Below are positions 1 through 7,815 of a DNA stretch of 8,416 bases, one piece after another. The notes under the pieces were generated by a model that had not been told where the DNA came from, made no database searches, and saw nothing but the letters and a program-made list of their open reading frames with translations. How positions within the stretch are numbered: position 1 is the stretch's first letter; each line of letters begins with the position of its first letter. The stretch is from Cytophagales bacterium (lineage in GTDB: Bacteria > Bacteroidota > Bacteroidia > Cytophagales > Cyclobacteriaceae): the NCBI GenBank assembly GCA_003454975.1, contig DMST01000071.1, positions 6,474 through 14,889 on the forward strand, read 5' to 3'. The translations under genes and the position numbers were made by a program.

Positions 1-1
1 C

Positions 2-1489
2 GTAGGCAATGGGGTATCTATGGTAACCCTGGGCTACCTGCGTCGGTTCTGTGGGTTCTTCTCTGAAGTGCTTGCCAATGAGAACGGAGAAGTGCCTGTA
101 TCGGAAGAGCTGGCTACCTTCTATAAGGAAGTAAGCCAAGCACTGGAAGAGAACAAAGAGTTACTAACGGGACCCATTTCGGATACCGATCGCAAGAAGG
201 TAATGGATGCCTTGGGGCAGGCGGGTAGCAACTACCGCCACCAGATTTACGAGCAAGGATTCTCGGGTAAGACTGCCAACGTGTCCATTGCTGGCCTGAA
301 GACATTCTGCGATGCTGCGAATCTGCATCTCGACCATTCGCTGGCAGCCAACGAGCGTACTGACGGCATGTACCATGCCTACAACCTAATGTCCGTTGTA
401 GGGGAGGATGCCGTTTCCATTAGCTACCTGAGTGAGATGCTGGAGGGCCAGGTGGCCGTATTGAGTTCCGGTTACCTCTCTTCCGAGCAGGCGCTCAAAG
501 TGCTGGATGGCCTGAAGGGCAGCGCGCTCTTCCGCGAAGATCAATACAGCTATGTGCTTTACCCAAATAAGAACTTGCCGGGCTTCCTGGCCAAGAACGT
601 AGTCTCTGAGCAGCAGGTGCAATCGTCCGGCTTGCTCCAACAGTTGCTAGCCGAAGGTAACACCCGCATCATTGAGAAAGATGTGAATGGGCGCTACCAC
701 TTCAACGGCAACTTCAACAATGCTGATAGTCTGAAGGTGGCCATCGAAGAGTTGACTGAAGCATACGCTGATGCCATTGCTGCCGACCAAGGGCAAGCCT
801 TCAAGGTGTTTGAAGAAGTTTTCAATCATAAAGCCTTTACCGGTAGATCGGGTACCTTCTATGGCTATGAGGGGCTAGGTTCCATCTACTGGCACATGGT
901 GTCTAAGCTGTTACTTGCAGTAGAAGAGGTATGCCTCAAAGCCGTTGAGGAAAACCAATCGCCTGAGATTGTGGGCCGTCTGCTGGAGCATTTCTATGAG
1001 ATCAACGAAGGGATTGGTGTCAATAAATCGCCGGAACTGTATGGCGCTTTTCCCATCGACCCGTATTCACATACACCCTACAGTAAGGGGGCACAGCAGC
1101 CGGGCATGACAGGGCAGGTGAAGGAGGATATCCTGGCAAGGCGAGGAGAAATAGGTTCTTTCGTAAAGGCGGGAGCTTTGACTTTCCAGCCCAGTTTGTT
1201 GCGCAAGGATGAGTTTCTTACCGAGGAACAAACCTTCCGCTTTGCGGACGTGTACCAGCAACAGCAAGAAGTAGAACTCCCGGCGGGCACGTTGGCCTTT
1301 ACCTACTGCCAGGTACCTGTAGTTTACCAGATTGCCGCGCAAGAGAGCCTGGTGGTGCACTATACCAATGGAGAAAAGACCACCCAAGATAGCCTGACCT
1401 TGAGTAAGACCGATAGCGAAAAGGTATTCCAACGCAATGGAGAGGTATCGTCCGTGTGGGTAAGTATGAAGGAAGACTCGTTGAGATAA
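2..1489 (+). CDS. C-terminal part of a large uncharacterised protein, possibly a carbohydrate-active enzyme (5' end outside window)
   Basis: The reading frame is open to the left edge, and the first ATG (base 20) shows neither a signal peptide nor a ribosome-binding site. This is therefore most likely the last ~495 residues of a longer protein, ending at TAA 1487-1489. Counting from that ATG, striking conserved-looking blocks are HLDHSLAANERTDGMYHAYN (from residue 103), GYEGLGSIYWHM (from 282) and PGMTGQVKEDIL (from 361). The C-terminal ~100 residues look beta-rich. The helical, aromatic-rich middle recalls an (alpha/alpha)6-barrel enzyme. No secretion signal or membrane segment is visible in the part present. 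It sits 6 bases before a GH17 gene, so it probably shares the operon and has a role in beta-glucan use. A glycoside phosphorylase of the GH94/GH149/GH161 type is a guess from context and size only; I see no diagnostic catalytic motif. The gene call is secure, the function is not. Confidence 0.8.
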   Translation, partial: VGNGVSMVTLGYLRRFCGFFSEVLANENGEVPVSEELATFYKEVSQALEENKELLTGPISDTDRKKVMDALGQAGSNYRHQIYEQGFSGKTANVSIAGLKTFCDAANLHLDHSLAANERTDGMYHAYNLMSVVGEDAVSISYLSEMLEGQVAVLSSGYLSSEQALKVLDGLKGSALFREDQYSYVLYPNKNLPGFLAKNVVSEQQVQSSGLLQQLLAEGNTRIIEKDVNGRYHFNGNFNNADSLKVAIEELTEAYADAIAADQGQAFKVFEEVFNHKAFTGRSGTFYGYEGLGSIYWHMVSKLLLAVEEVCLKAVEENQSPEIVGRLLEHFYEINEGIGVNKSPELYGAFPIDPYSHTPYSKGAQQPGMTGQVKEDILARRGEIGSFVKAGALTFQPSLLRKDEFLTEEQTFRFADVYQQQQEVELPAGTLAFTYCQVPVVYQIAAQESLVVHYTNGEKTTQDSLTLSKTDSEKVFQRNGEVSSVWVSMKEDSLR

Positions 1490-1495
1490 GAAACC

Positions 1496-2782
1496 ATGAA
1501 CACCCTAGAATCCCTACTACTGATTGTACTATTGCTGGGAGTCGCAGTAGCGTGCGGCACCCAACCGAAAAAGGAAGAATCGATGCAAGAACCGTTGTCA
1601 GTAACGGCAAAAGAGATATTGGGTAATCCCAAGTACCAGGCAGTTTCCTACGGAGGCTACCGCATGAATACCCGGGATGCACAGCCAACAGTGGCTGAGC
1701 TGATGGAGGACATGAAGATCCTGCATGCCGCGGGCATTCGGATATTGCGCACGTACAACGTACACCTTCCCCATGCGAGTAATGTGCTCAAGGCCATTCG
1801 TACCCTCAAAGAGGAAGATCCCTCCTTTGAGATGTACGTAATGCTGGGGGCATGGATTGACTGTCTGAATGCCTGGACGGATAAAGAGCCGGACCACACG
1901 AAAGAGAGCCCACGTAATGCAGAAGAAATTGCCAGGGCCATTGAGTTGGCGCAGGAGTATCCAGACATCGTGAAGATTATTGCTGTAGGCAACGAGGCTA
2001 TGGTACATTGGCAGGCTATCTATTGGGTACCGCCTACCATCATCCTGAAATGGGTAGACCACCTACAGGGCAAAAAGGCTGCCGGTGAGCTGCCTGAGGA
2101 TCTGTGGATTACCTGTTCCGATGATTTTTCTTCTTGGGGTGGGGGAGATCCGGTATACCACACCGAAGGGCTTACCCAGCTCATGCATGCGGTAGACTAT
2201 ATCTCTATGCATACGTATCCTATGCACAATACCCACTACAATCCTTACTTCTGGGGCAATGCCCCGGAAGAGGAAGGCCTGTCTAAGGAGGAGCGTATTC
2301 AGATGGCGATGGATCGTTCCCTGGCGTTTGCCCAAACGCAATACGACTCCGTCACCAGTTACATGAAACACTTGGGTATTGATAAGCCCATTCATATCGG
2401 CGAAACCGGTTGGGCTACGGTATGCAACGATTTGTACGGCCCGGACGGATCTCGGGCTACCGATGAGTACAAAGAAAGCATCTTCCATCAGATGATGCGC
2501 GATTGGACCAATGCCAACGGAATCTCCTGTTTTTACTTTGAAGCGTTCGATGAGTCTTGGAAAGATGCCGGCAATGCTTACGGGTCAGAAAATCACTTTG
2601 GACTATTTACCGTAGAAGGGCAGGCTAAATATGCTCTTTGGGATTTGGTAGACCAAGGGGCTTTTGATGGACTGAGTCGGGGCGGCAATCCGATTACAAA
2701 AACCTTTGGTGGAGACCGGAAAGCGGTGCTGGAAGCAGCCATGATGCCCCCGGTAAACGGAGATCTGGTTCCCGCCGAATAA
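1496..2782 (+). CDS. GH17 glycoside hydrolase, lipoprotein (probable endo-beta-1,3-glucanase)
   Basis: The 428-residue protein begins with a hydrophobic stretch ending in a lipobox, AVAC, with Cys20 as the likely lipidated residue. A K/E-rich tether follows (GTQPKKEES). The GH17 TIM barrel spans about residues 40-395. Visible family motifs are the acid/base in VGNEAM (Glu167), the nucleophile in HIGETGW (Glu303), SMHTYP before it, and FEAFDESWK near the end. GH17 enzymes are retaining and cut or transfer beta-1,3-glucan chains, so the likely role is attack on the laminarin main chain outside the inner membrane. It is longer than the other two GH17 domains here, with extra loops around 180-215 and 245-275. 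The start is fixed: an in-frame stop lies 6 bases upstream. The signal peptide is odd in having no Lys or Arg before its hydrophobic core, and Glu at position 5. Surface versus periplasmic location cannot be decided. A beta-1,3-glucanosyltransferase activity is the main alternative. Confidence 0.9.
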   Translation: MNTLESLLLIVLLLGVAVACGTQPKKEESMQEPLSVTAKEILGNPKYQAVSYGGYRMNTRDAQPTVAELMEDMKILHAAGIRILRTYNVHLPHASNVLKAIRTLKEEDPSFEMYVMLGAWIDCLNAWTDKEPDHTKESPRNAEEIARAIELAQEYPDIVKIIAVGNEAMVHWQAIYWVPPTIILKWVDHLQGKKAAGELPEDLWITCSDDFSSWGGGDPVYHTEGLTQLMHAVDYISMHTYPMHNTHYNPYFWGNAPEEEGLSKEERIQMAMDRSLAFAQTQYDSVTSYMKHLGIDKPIHIGETGWATVCNDLYGPDGSRATDEYKESIFHQMMRDWTNANGISCFYFEAFDESWKDAGNAYGSENHFGLFTVEGQAKYALWDLVDQGAFDGLSRGGNPITKTFGGDRKAVLEAAMMPPVNGDLVPAE

Positions 2783-2794
2783 CCTACTTTCATT

Positions 2795-4282
2795 ATGATC
2801 ACCCATCCTAAAAACCTTCTGATCCCCATCCTATGTATGGCTGCGGCTTGTTCTACTCCTGACCCTCTGGAAGTATCGGTATTCGAAACCTCCGCTGCGG
2901 GTAATAAACTAACCCAGGTCTCGGATTTCGAATCAGATGGAACCCCAATTGAGGTAACCTTGGATGCCCAAACTACTTACCAAACCATCACAGGAATTGG
3001 GGGATCATTTACGGAGTCATCGGCTTACCTGCTGAACCAACTAAGCCCAGAAAAGCGTCAATCGGTTCTGGAAGCCTACTTTGGGAACGAGGGAGCCAGG
3101 TATTCGCTTACCCGTACCCACATCAACTCCTGTGATTTCTCCCTAAGCCAATATTCTTACGCTCCCGTGGCGGACGATATGGAGCTAGAGAATTTTTCGG
3201 TGGAAGAGGACATGGACGACATCATTCCGATGATCAAAGAGGCCGTGGCCATCTCGGAAGATGGATTCAAGATCATTTCCTCACCCTGGACTGCTCCACC
3301 TTGGATGAAGGATTCCTTGACCTGGGTAGGTGGAAAGCTGGCGCCTAAGTATTACGATACCTGGGCTCTGTTCTTCTCCAAGTACCTGCAAGCTTATAAG
3401 GACCAAGGGATTGACATCTGGGGCCTCACGGTAGAGAACGAACCCAACGGTAACGGTAACAACTGGGAAAGTATGCATTATTCGCCCCAGGAGATGACCA
3501 ACTTCGTGCAAAACCACATGGGGCCTAAGCTGGAGGCCGACGGTTGGGGGCACGTGAATATTTTGGGCTATGACCAAAACCGCGAAGACCTACACAACTG
3601 GGTGGATGAGATGTACAAGGACGAAGCTTCTTCTAAGTACTTTGCCGGTACGGCCATCCACTGGTACGAAAGTACTTTCAAGGTGTTCCCCGAAGCTTTG
3701 CAATACGCCCACCAAAAGGCACCTGAAAAATTCCTCATCGAGACCGAGGGGTGTGTGGATTCAGAGATCCCTCAGTGGCAGGACGATGCCTGGTACTGGC
3801 GCAAGGAAGCCACTGACTGGGGCTGGGACTGGGCCCCTGAAGAACAGAAACCCTGGCACCCCAAATACTCGCCAGTGTATCGCTACGCCCGCGACATTAT
3901 TGGGTGTTTCAATAACTGGGTAGACGGCTGGGTAGACTGGAACATGGTGCTGGACCGCCAAGGGGGCCCCAACTGGTTCGAAAACTGGTGTGTTGCTCCC
4001 GTAATTGTAGACCCGGAACAAGATGAAGTGTATTTCACACCCATCTACTACACCATGGCCCACTTTAGCAAATACATCCGCCCCGGTGCAGAAATCATTG
4101 GGGTTGAGCATACTGACGAATCCTTGCAGATCACGGCAGCCAAGAACCCCGATGGCTCTATTGCTGTGGTTATCCTCAATGAGGGCGAGGACTCCAAGCA
4201 ATTTACCTTAAACCACAGCGGGCGCACGCAGGACCTTTCCATTAGTGGCAAGGCCATACAGACCATCATCATTCCCGCCTAA
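2795..4282 (+). CDS. GH30 glycoside hydrolase, lipoprotein (probable beta-1,6-glucosidase/glucanase)
   Basis: This 495-residue protein has a lipoprotein signal (hydrophobic residues 8-18, lipobox AAAC, Cys19) and then a GH30 domain of about the usual family length. Family features are GIGGSFTESSAYLL near residue 67, the acid/base in TVENEP (Glu216), the nucleophile in ETEGC (Glu318, aligning with SEAC of human glucocerebrosidase), and the later DGWVDWNMVLDRQGGPNW and AHFSKYIRPGA blocks. The last ~75 residues form the small beta-domain typical of the family. The glucocerebrosidase-like blocks suggest subfamily 1, though subfamily 3 beta-1,6-glucanases are not excluded. Marine Bacteroidota use GH30 enzymes to remove beta-1,6-linked glucose from laminarin, and the GH17 neighbour supports that role here. 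The gene follows the GH17 gene by 12 bases and precedes the transporter fusion by 12, so they are very likely co-transcribed. The exact linkage and endo/exo mode are inferred. Confidence 0.9.
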   Translation: MITHPKNLLIPILCMAAACSTPDPLEVSVFETSAAGNKLTQVSDFESDGTPIEVTLDAQTTYQTITGIGGSFTESSAYLLNQLSPEKRQSVLEAYFGNEGARYSLTRTHINSCDFSLSQYSYAPVADDMELENFSVEEDMDDIIPMIKEAVAISEDGFKIISSPWTAPPWMKDSLTWVGGKLAPKYYDTWALFFSKYLQAYKDQGIDIWGLTVENEPNGNGNNWESMHYSPQEMTNFVQNHMGPKLEADGWGHVNILGYDQNREDLHNWVDEMYKDEASSKYFAGTAIHWYESTFKVFPEALQYAHQKAPEKFLIETEGCVDSEIPQWQDDAWYWRKEATDWGWDWAPEEQKPWHPKYSPVYRYARDIIGCFNNWVDGWVDWNMVLDRQGGPNWFENWCVAPVIVDPEQDEVYFTPIYYTMAHFSKYIRPGAEIIGVEHTDESLQITAAKNPDGSIAVVILNEGEDSKQFTLNHSGRTQDLSISGKAIQTIIIPA

Positions 4283-4294
4283 ATCGAAAATATT

Positions 4295-6706
4295 ATGAGT
4301 AGTGTAGCAACGAAGAGTGTACCCATGGGGCATAAAATTGCCTTTGGGGTGGGAATGCTCGCCAATCAGATGTTTCCGGCCGCGCTGGGCATCTTCATGG
4401 TGGTGCTGGTACAAAACCTGGGCTTCCCCGGGTGGATGTACTCGCTGGTTTATTTCCTGCCCCGTCTTTCCGATGCGTTCACTGACCCCATCATGGGGTT
4501 CATTTCCGACAATACCAAGTCGAAATGGGGACGTAGACGGCAGTACGTAATAATTGGGGCACTAGTGATGGGAGCCGCCTTTGCCATCATGTGGCAGTTG
4601 TCAGCTTCCAATACCCTAAATGCTAATTTCACTTACTTCTTTGGTTGGTCCTTCGTGTTTTATCTAGGCCTCACCATTTTCAGCGTACCCTACGTAGCCA
4701 TGGGCTACGAGATGAGTGATGACTTTCATGAGCGTACCAACATTATGGCAACCGCTCAGCTTATAGGGCAGCTAGCCTGGGTATTGGCTCCTTGGATTTG
4801 GGTGATCATCTATAACGATAACCTTTTTCCTCCCGTCATGGAAGGAGGGGAGGTAGTCGTAGAACCCTTCGAAATCGGTACCCACCAACTTTCCATTGGT
4901 ATTGCGGTGCTCTTTACCTTCTGTGCCATGGTGCCTGGGTTGTTCATTCCCAGCAAGTCTACCCTCAATGAGAACTATGATGCGCTTTCCTTTGCCAACA
5001 TTGGCAATATCTTCAAGAAGATAGGCCGTAGCTTCGTTGAGGCTTTTAGCTCCAAGCCTTTCCGTCAGTTGTGCTTTTCTACCTTCCTGGTATATAACGC
5101 CTTCATGACCATTTCAGGCTTCTCCTTCTTTATCATTGTATGGCACTTGTTTGGTGGTGTCACCGGGCCGGAAGGGTCCGATATCTGGCCCACGCTGTTT
5201 GGATCGGTGGGAGCCGCCATCACTACCGCCTTTGTGATCCCCATAGTAGCCCGGATGTCCAGAAAGCTAGGAAAGAAAAAAGCCTTTATGGTTTCACAAG
5301 CGATTTCCATCGTGGGGTACCTCAGCTTTCTTTTTCTCTTTGTACCTGGCAAACCGTGGTTGTTTCTCCTCGCTTTACCCTTCCACTCCTTCGGTATAGG
5401 TAGTTTGTTTACCCTGATGATGTCCATGACTGCGGATGTGATTGATCTGGACGAACTGAATCATGGTGAACGCCGTGAAGGCGTATTTGGAGCCATTTAC
5501 TGGTACATGGTGAAGTTCGGTTTTGCCATTGCTGGGGGCTTAAGTGGGGTGATTCTGGCCATCGTTGGGTTCGATGGCGACCTGGCCGTGCAGCCTCCTG
5601 GGGCCATTGACGGACTGCGGTATTTCTTCACCGGCTTGCCTATTTTGGGTACCGTTGGTGCCCTGCTAATTATGCGTAACTATAACATCACGGAGGAAAA
5701 GTCGAACGAAATACGTGCGGAGCTCGATCGGCGTAAGGCCGAGAAGGAACCTGTGGAAGTTCCCCAAGCTTCTTCGTATTACGCTACCGATATGCTGCAG
5801 TCTTTTGGGGGGCTCAATGGTGTCACCAAGGTAGAGACGGATACGGACTTTGCTGGTATGAGCGAAGCTGATCTGCGGTCACAATTTACAAGCGCTTTAC
5901 TGCGGGGCCTCCACGGTATGAGCTTCAGCCCCTACCTGGAAGGTCAAAATGTGGGCGACCAACTTACCGAAGTGCAAATCCGCCAGCGGATGGAAATTAT
6001 TGCGCCTTACACCCAATGGGTGCGCTCTTTCTCCAGTACGGACGGTAACGAACATATTGCCAAGGCGGCTCATGACAAAGGAATCAAAACCTTGGCGGGT
6101 GCCTGGATAGATGGAGATTTGGAGAAAAACGAGCGGGAGATTGCTGGTATCATAGCGTCGGCCAAAGCAGGCCACGTAGACGTAGTAGCGGTAGGGAACG
6201 AAGTCCTCCTCCGTGGTGACTTGTCCAAGGAAGAGCTATTGGAGTATATCCGCAGGGTGAAGCAGGCACTGCCGCATCTGCCTGTGGGCTGTGTGGAACC
6301 CTACTTCCAGTTCCAGGCCAATCCTGATTTGGTAGCTGCCTGTGACGTGGTGCTAGCCAACTGTTATCCTTTCTGGGAGGGCAGTTCCGTGGAGCAGGCC
6401 ACCGTTTACCTGGATAGGATGTACGATGTAGCCCAGGAGGCGGCTAACGGTAAGCCGGTGATGATCACCGAAACGGGCTGGCCTAGCTGCGGTGAAAATA
6501 CCAACCAAGCGGTACCTTCTGATGATAACGCCATGAAGTACTTCATCAATACCAACAACTGGCGTATTCGCAATCGAGCCGAGGTATTCTACTTCTCTTC
6601 GTTTGACGAATCCTGGAAGATTCGCCATGAAGGGGACGTGGGTCAAAGCTGGGGTATTTGGGACAAAGACGGGGAACTCAAGTACTCAGAGAAGGTCACC
6701 TCATAA
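4295..6706 (+). CDS. GPH-family (MFS) sugar:cation symporter fused to a C-terminal GH17 domain
   Basis: One uninterrupted 803-residue frame joins two complete proteins. Residues ~10-460 form a 12-helix transporter with both GPH signatures: DAFTDPIMGFISDN (from 60) running to GRRR (Arg80-82), and ADVIDLDELNHGERREG (Asp381 to Arg393-394). A charged linker follows (from Met460, rich in Lys, Arg and Glu). Residues ~515-803 are a GH17 domain with its acid/base in VGNEV (Glu636), nucleophile in ITETGW (Glu726), NCYPFWEG and FSSFDESWK. GPH carriers have cytoplasmic termini, and the positive charge after the last helix agrees, so the GH17 domain should face the cytoplasm. The likely job is import of beta-glucan oligosaccharides with immediate cleavage or transfer inside. 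The gene lies 12 bases after the GH30 gene. In-frame Met500 and Met522 could give a free GH17 form, without proof. Substrate and cation are inferred. Confidence 0.92.
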   Translation: MSSVATKSVPMGHKIAFGVGMLANQMFPAALGIFMVVLVQNLGFPGWMYSLVYFLPRLSDAFTDPIMGFISDNTKSKWGRRRQYVIIGALVMGAAFAIMWQLSASNTLNANFTYFFGWSFVFYLGLTIFSVPYVAMGYEMSDDFHERTNIMATAQLIGQLAWVLAPWIWVIIYNDNLFPPVMEGGEVVVEPFEIGTHQLSIGIAVLFTFCAMVPGLFIPSKSTLNENYDALSFANIGNIFKKIGRSFVEAFSSKPFRQLCFSTFLVYNAFMTISGFSFFIIVWHLFGGVTGPEGSDIWPTLFGSVGAAITTAFVIPIVARMSRKLGKKKAFMVSQAISIVGYLSFLFLFVPGKPWLFLLALPFHSFGIGSLFTLMMSMTADVIDLDELNHGERREGVFGAIYWYMVKFGFAIAGGLSGVILAIVGFDGDLAVQPPGAIDGLRYFFTGLPILGTVGALLIMRNYNITEEKSNEIRAELDRRKAEKEPVEVPQASSYYATDMLQSFGGLNGVTKVETDTDFAGMSEADLRSQFTSALLRGLHGMSFSPYLEGQNVGDQLTEVQIRQRMEIIAPYTQWVRSFSSTDGNEHIAKAAHDKGIKTLAGAWIDGDLEKNEREIAGIIASAKAGHVDVVAVGNEVLLRGDLSKEELLEYIRRVKQALPHLPVGCVEPYFQFQANPDLVAACDVVLANCYPFWEGSSVEQATVYLDRMYDVAQEAANGKPVMITETGWPSCGENTNQAVPSDDNAMKYFINTNNWRIRNRAEVFYFSSFDESWKIRHEGDVGQSWGIWDKDGELKYSEKVTS

Positions 6707-6717
6707 AGCTATATCTA

Positions 6718-6739
6718 GGTGACATTTCCGAATGTCACC
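6718..6739 (+). promoter_or_regulatory. Perfect 9-bp hairpin with TCCG loop after the fusion gene
   Basis: GGTGACATT (6718-6726) and AATGTCACC (6731-6739) are exact reverse complements around the four-base loop TCCG. The hairpin starts 11 bases after the TAA of the fusion gene. No T-run follows, so it is not a standard intrinsic terminator; it may protect an mRNA 3' end, slow transcription or be a processing site. Its left arm, extended by one base (AGGTGAC, 6717-6723), can also pair with GTCACCT (6695-6701) at the end of the coding region, so two exclusive folds are possible. Structure is seen directly; function is inferred. Confidence 0.5.
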
Positions 6740-6789
6740 GTACCCTTTGAAGGTCATTGGGAATGCCCTCTTAAGCAACACAAGAAACT

Positions 6790-6810
6790 CCCCTCTTTAC
6801 CATGGAGGGG
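6790..6810 (+). promoter_or_regulatory. Second hairpin in the gap before the soluble GH17 gene
   Basis: CCCCTC (6790-6795) and GAGGGG (6805-6810) form a six-pair GC-rich stem around a nine-base loop. No T-run follows. It lies 75 bases upstream of the GH17 start, in a 179-base gap where I find no convincing Bacteroidota promoter. It could be part of a leader or an mRNA-stability element, or simply chance. Confidence 0.3.
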
Positions 6811-6885
6811 TACCAGGGTGGTTTGGAAACTCATCGCCTGGATAAGAATGAAAGCATCTTTTGACACATAATCGCTAATCAAGAA

Positions 6886-7776
6886 ATGTCATTAAGACGA
6901 GAACGATTTTTAGCCTTAGCTTCCGTAGACTACGCAAACTATGGTCTGGAGGATCTCAAAGCCCTGTACACCGAGTACCTCAATGCAGGCATGCACGGCT
7001 TGTGCTTTAGCCCCTACATGGAAGGGCAAGAGCCGGGCGACCAGCTCTCTGAAGAGCAGGTGCGTCGGCGCCTGCAGATTATCAAGCCCTATACCCAATG
7101 GGTGCGCTCATTCTCCACCACCGAGGGCAATGAATTGATTGCCAAGGTAGCCAAGGAGATGGGTATGCAGACCATGGTAGGTGCCTGGCTCGGTGACGAT
7201 CCTAAGAAGAACGAAGAGGAGGTAGACAACCTGATCGCCATGGCGAATGCTGGCTTTGTGGACGTGGCCGCCGTGGGCAATGAGGTCATGTACCGCGGTG
7301 ACCTGACCGAGGGCGAGCTGCTGGACTTTATAAAATACGCCAAGGAGCGTATCAACGATGTGCCCGTTGGCTATGTAGATGCCTACTACGAGTTCCGGGA
7401 GCGCCCCGCCATCACTGAGGCCATCGACGTGATCCTTGCCAATTGCTATCCCTTTTGGGAAGGTTGCGATATGGACTATTCTCTGCTCTACATGAAGGAC
7501 ATGTACCATCAGGCGTTGGGTGCAGGCAAAGGCAAGCGCGTTATCATCTCCGAGACGGGCTGGCCCGACCAGGGGACTAACCTAGAAGGCGCGTATCCTT
7601 CTACTGAGAATGCCATGAAGTACTTCATCAATTCTCAAAAATGGTCCCGGGAAGAAGGGATCGAGATGTTCTACTTCTCGTCCTTCGACGAGTCCTGGAA
7701 GGTGGGGGCCGAGGGCGATGTAGGCGCCTACTGGGGCATCTGGGACAAAGACGAAAAACTGAAGTTTACGGTGTAA
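6886..7776 (+). CDS. Leaderless GH17 glycoside hydrolase, probably cytoplasmic
   Basis: This 296-residue protein is essentially a bare GH17 barrel. It shows the acid/base in VGNEVMYRGDL (Glu133), the nucleophile in ISETGWP (Glu223), NCYPFWEG, AMKYFIN, FSSFDESWK and WGIWDKD. The N-terminus (MSLRRERFLALASVDY) has no hydrophobic signal or lipobox, so it should stay in the cytoplasm. It aligns nearly end to end with residues ~515-800 of the transporter fusion just upstream, more than half identical by eye, and is much less like the GH17 lipoprotein. It likely acts on short beta-1,3-glucan oligosaccharides after import, by hydrolysis or transglycosylation. The start is fixed by an in-frame TGA at 6862-6864 with no other ATG between; the upstream bases are A-rich without a Shine-Dalgarno sequence. 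It may be read from the operon or from its own promoter in the 179-base gap. A strong terminator follows it. Confidence 0.9.
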   Translation: MSLRRERFLALASVDYANYGLEDLKALYTEYLNAGMHGLCFSPYMEGQEPGDQLSEEQVRRRLQIIKPYTQWVRSFSTTEGNELIAKVAKEMGMQTMVGAWLGDDPKKNEEEVDNLIAMANAGFVDVAAVGNEVMYRGDLTEGELLDFIKYAKERINDVPVGYVDAYYEFRERPAITEAIDVILANCYPFWEGCDMDYSLLYMKDMYHQALGAGKGKRVIISETGWPDQGTNLEGAYPSTENAMKYFINSQKWSREEGIEMFYFSSFDESWKVGAEGDVGAYWGIWDKDEKLKFTV

Positions 7777-7815
7777 TCCGATGCAAGCATCGTGCTTATA
7801 ACCCAGAGGCAAAAT

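Noticed and set aside
1067..1688. Long minus-strand open frames across the end of the first gene and start of the second (up to 129 codons)
   Set aside because: They lie opposite well-supported coding sequence and their translations lack domain character; they are antisense shadows.
5140..5403. 87-codon plus-strand frame inside the transporter part of the fusion
   Set aside because: It overlaps GPH helices in another frame and encodes nothing recognisable. It does not indicate a frameshift, since the main frame keeps both GPH signatures.
6741..6749. TACCCTTTG as a Bacteroidota -7 box (TAnnTTTG)
   Set aside because: It has one extra base between TA and TTTG and no matching -33 element at the expected distance, so the promoter call is not supported.
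6861..6866. TTGACA upstream of the soluble GH17 gene as a -35 box
   Set aside because: It lies only 20 bases before the ATG, leaving no room for a -10 box and leader. Bacteroidota promoters also use a different consensus.
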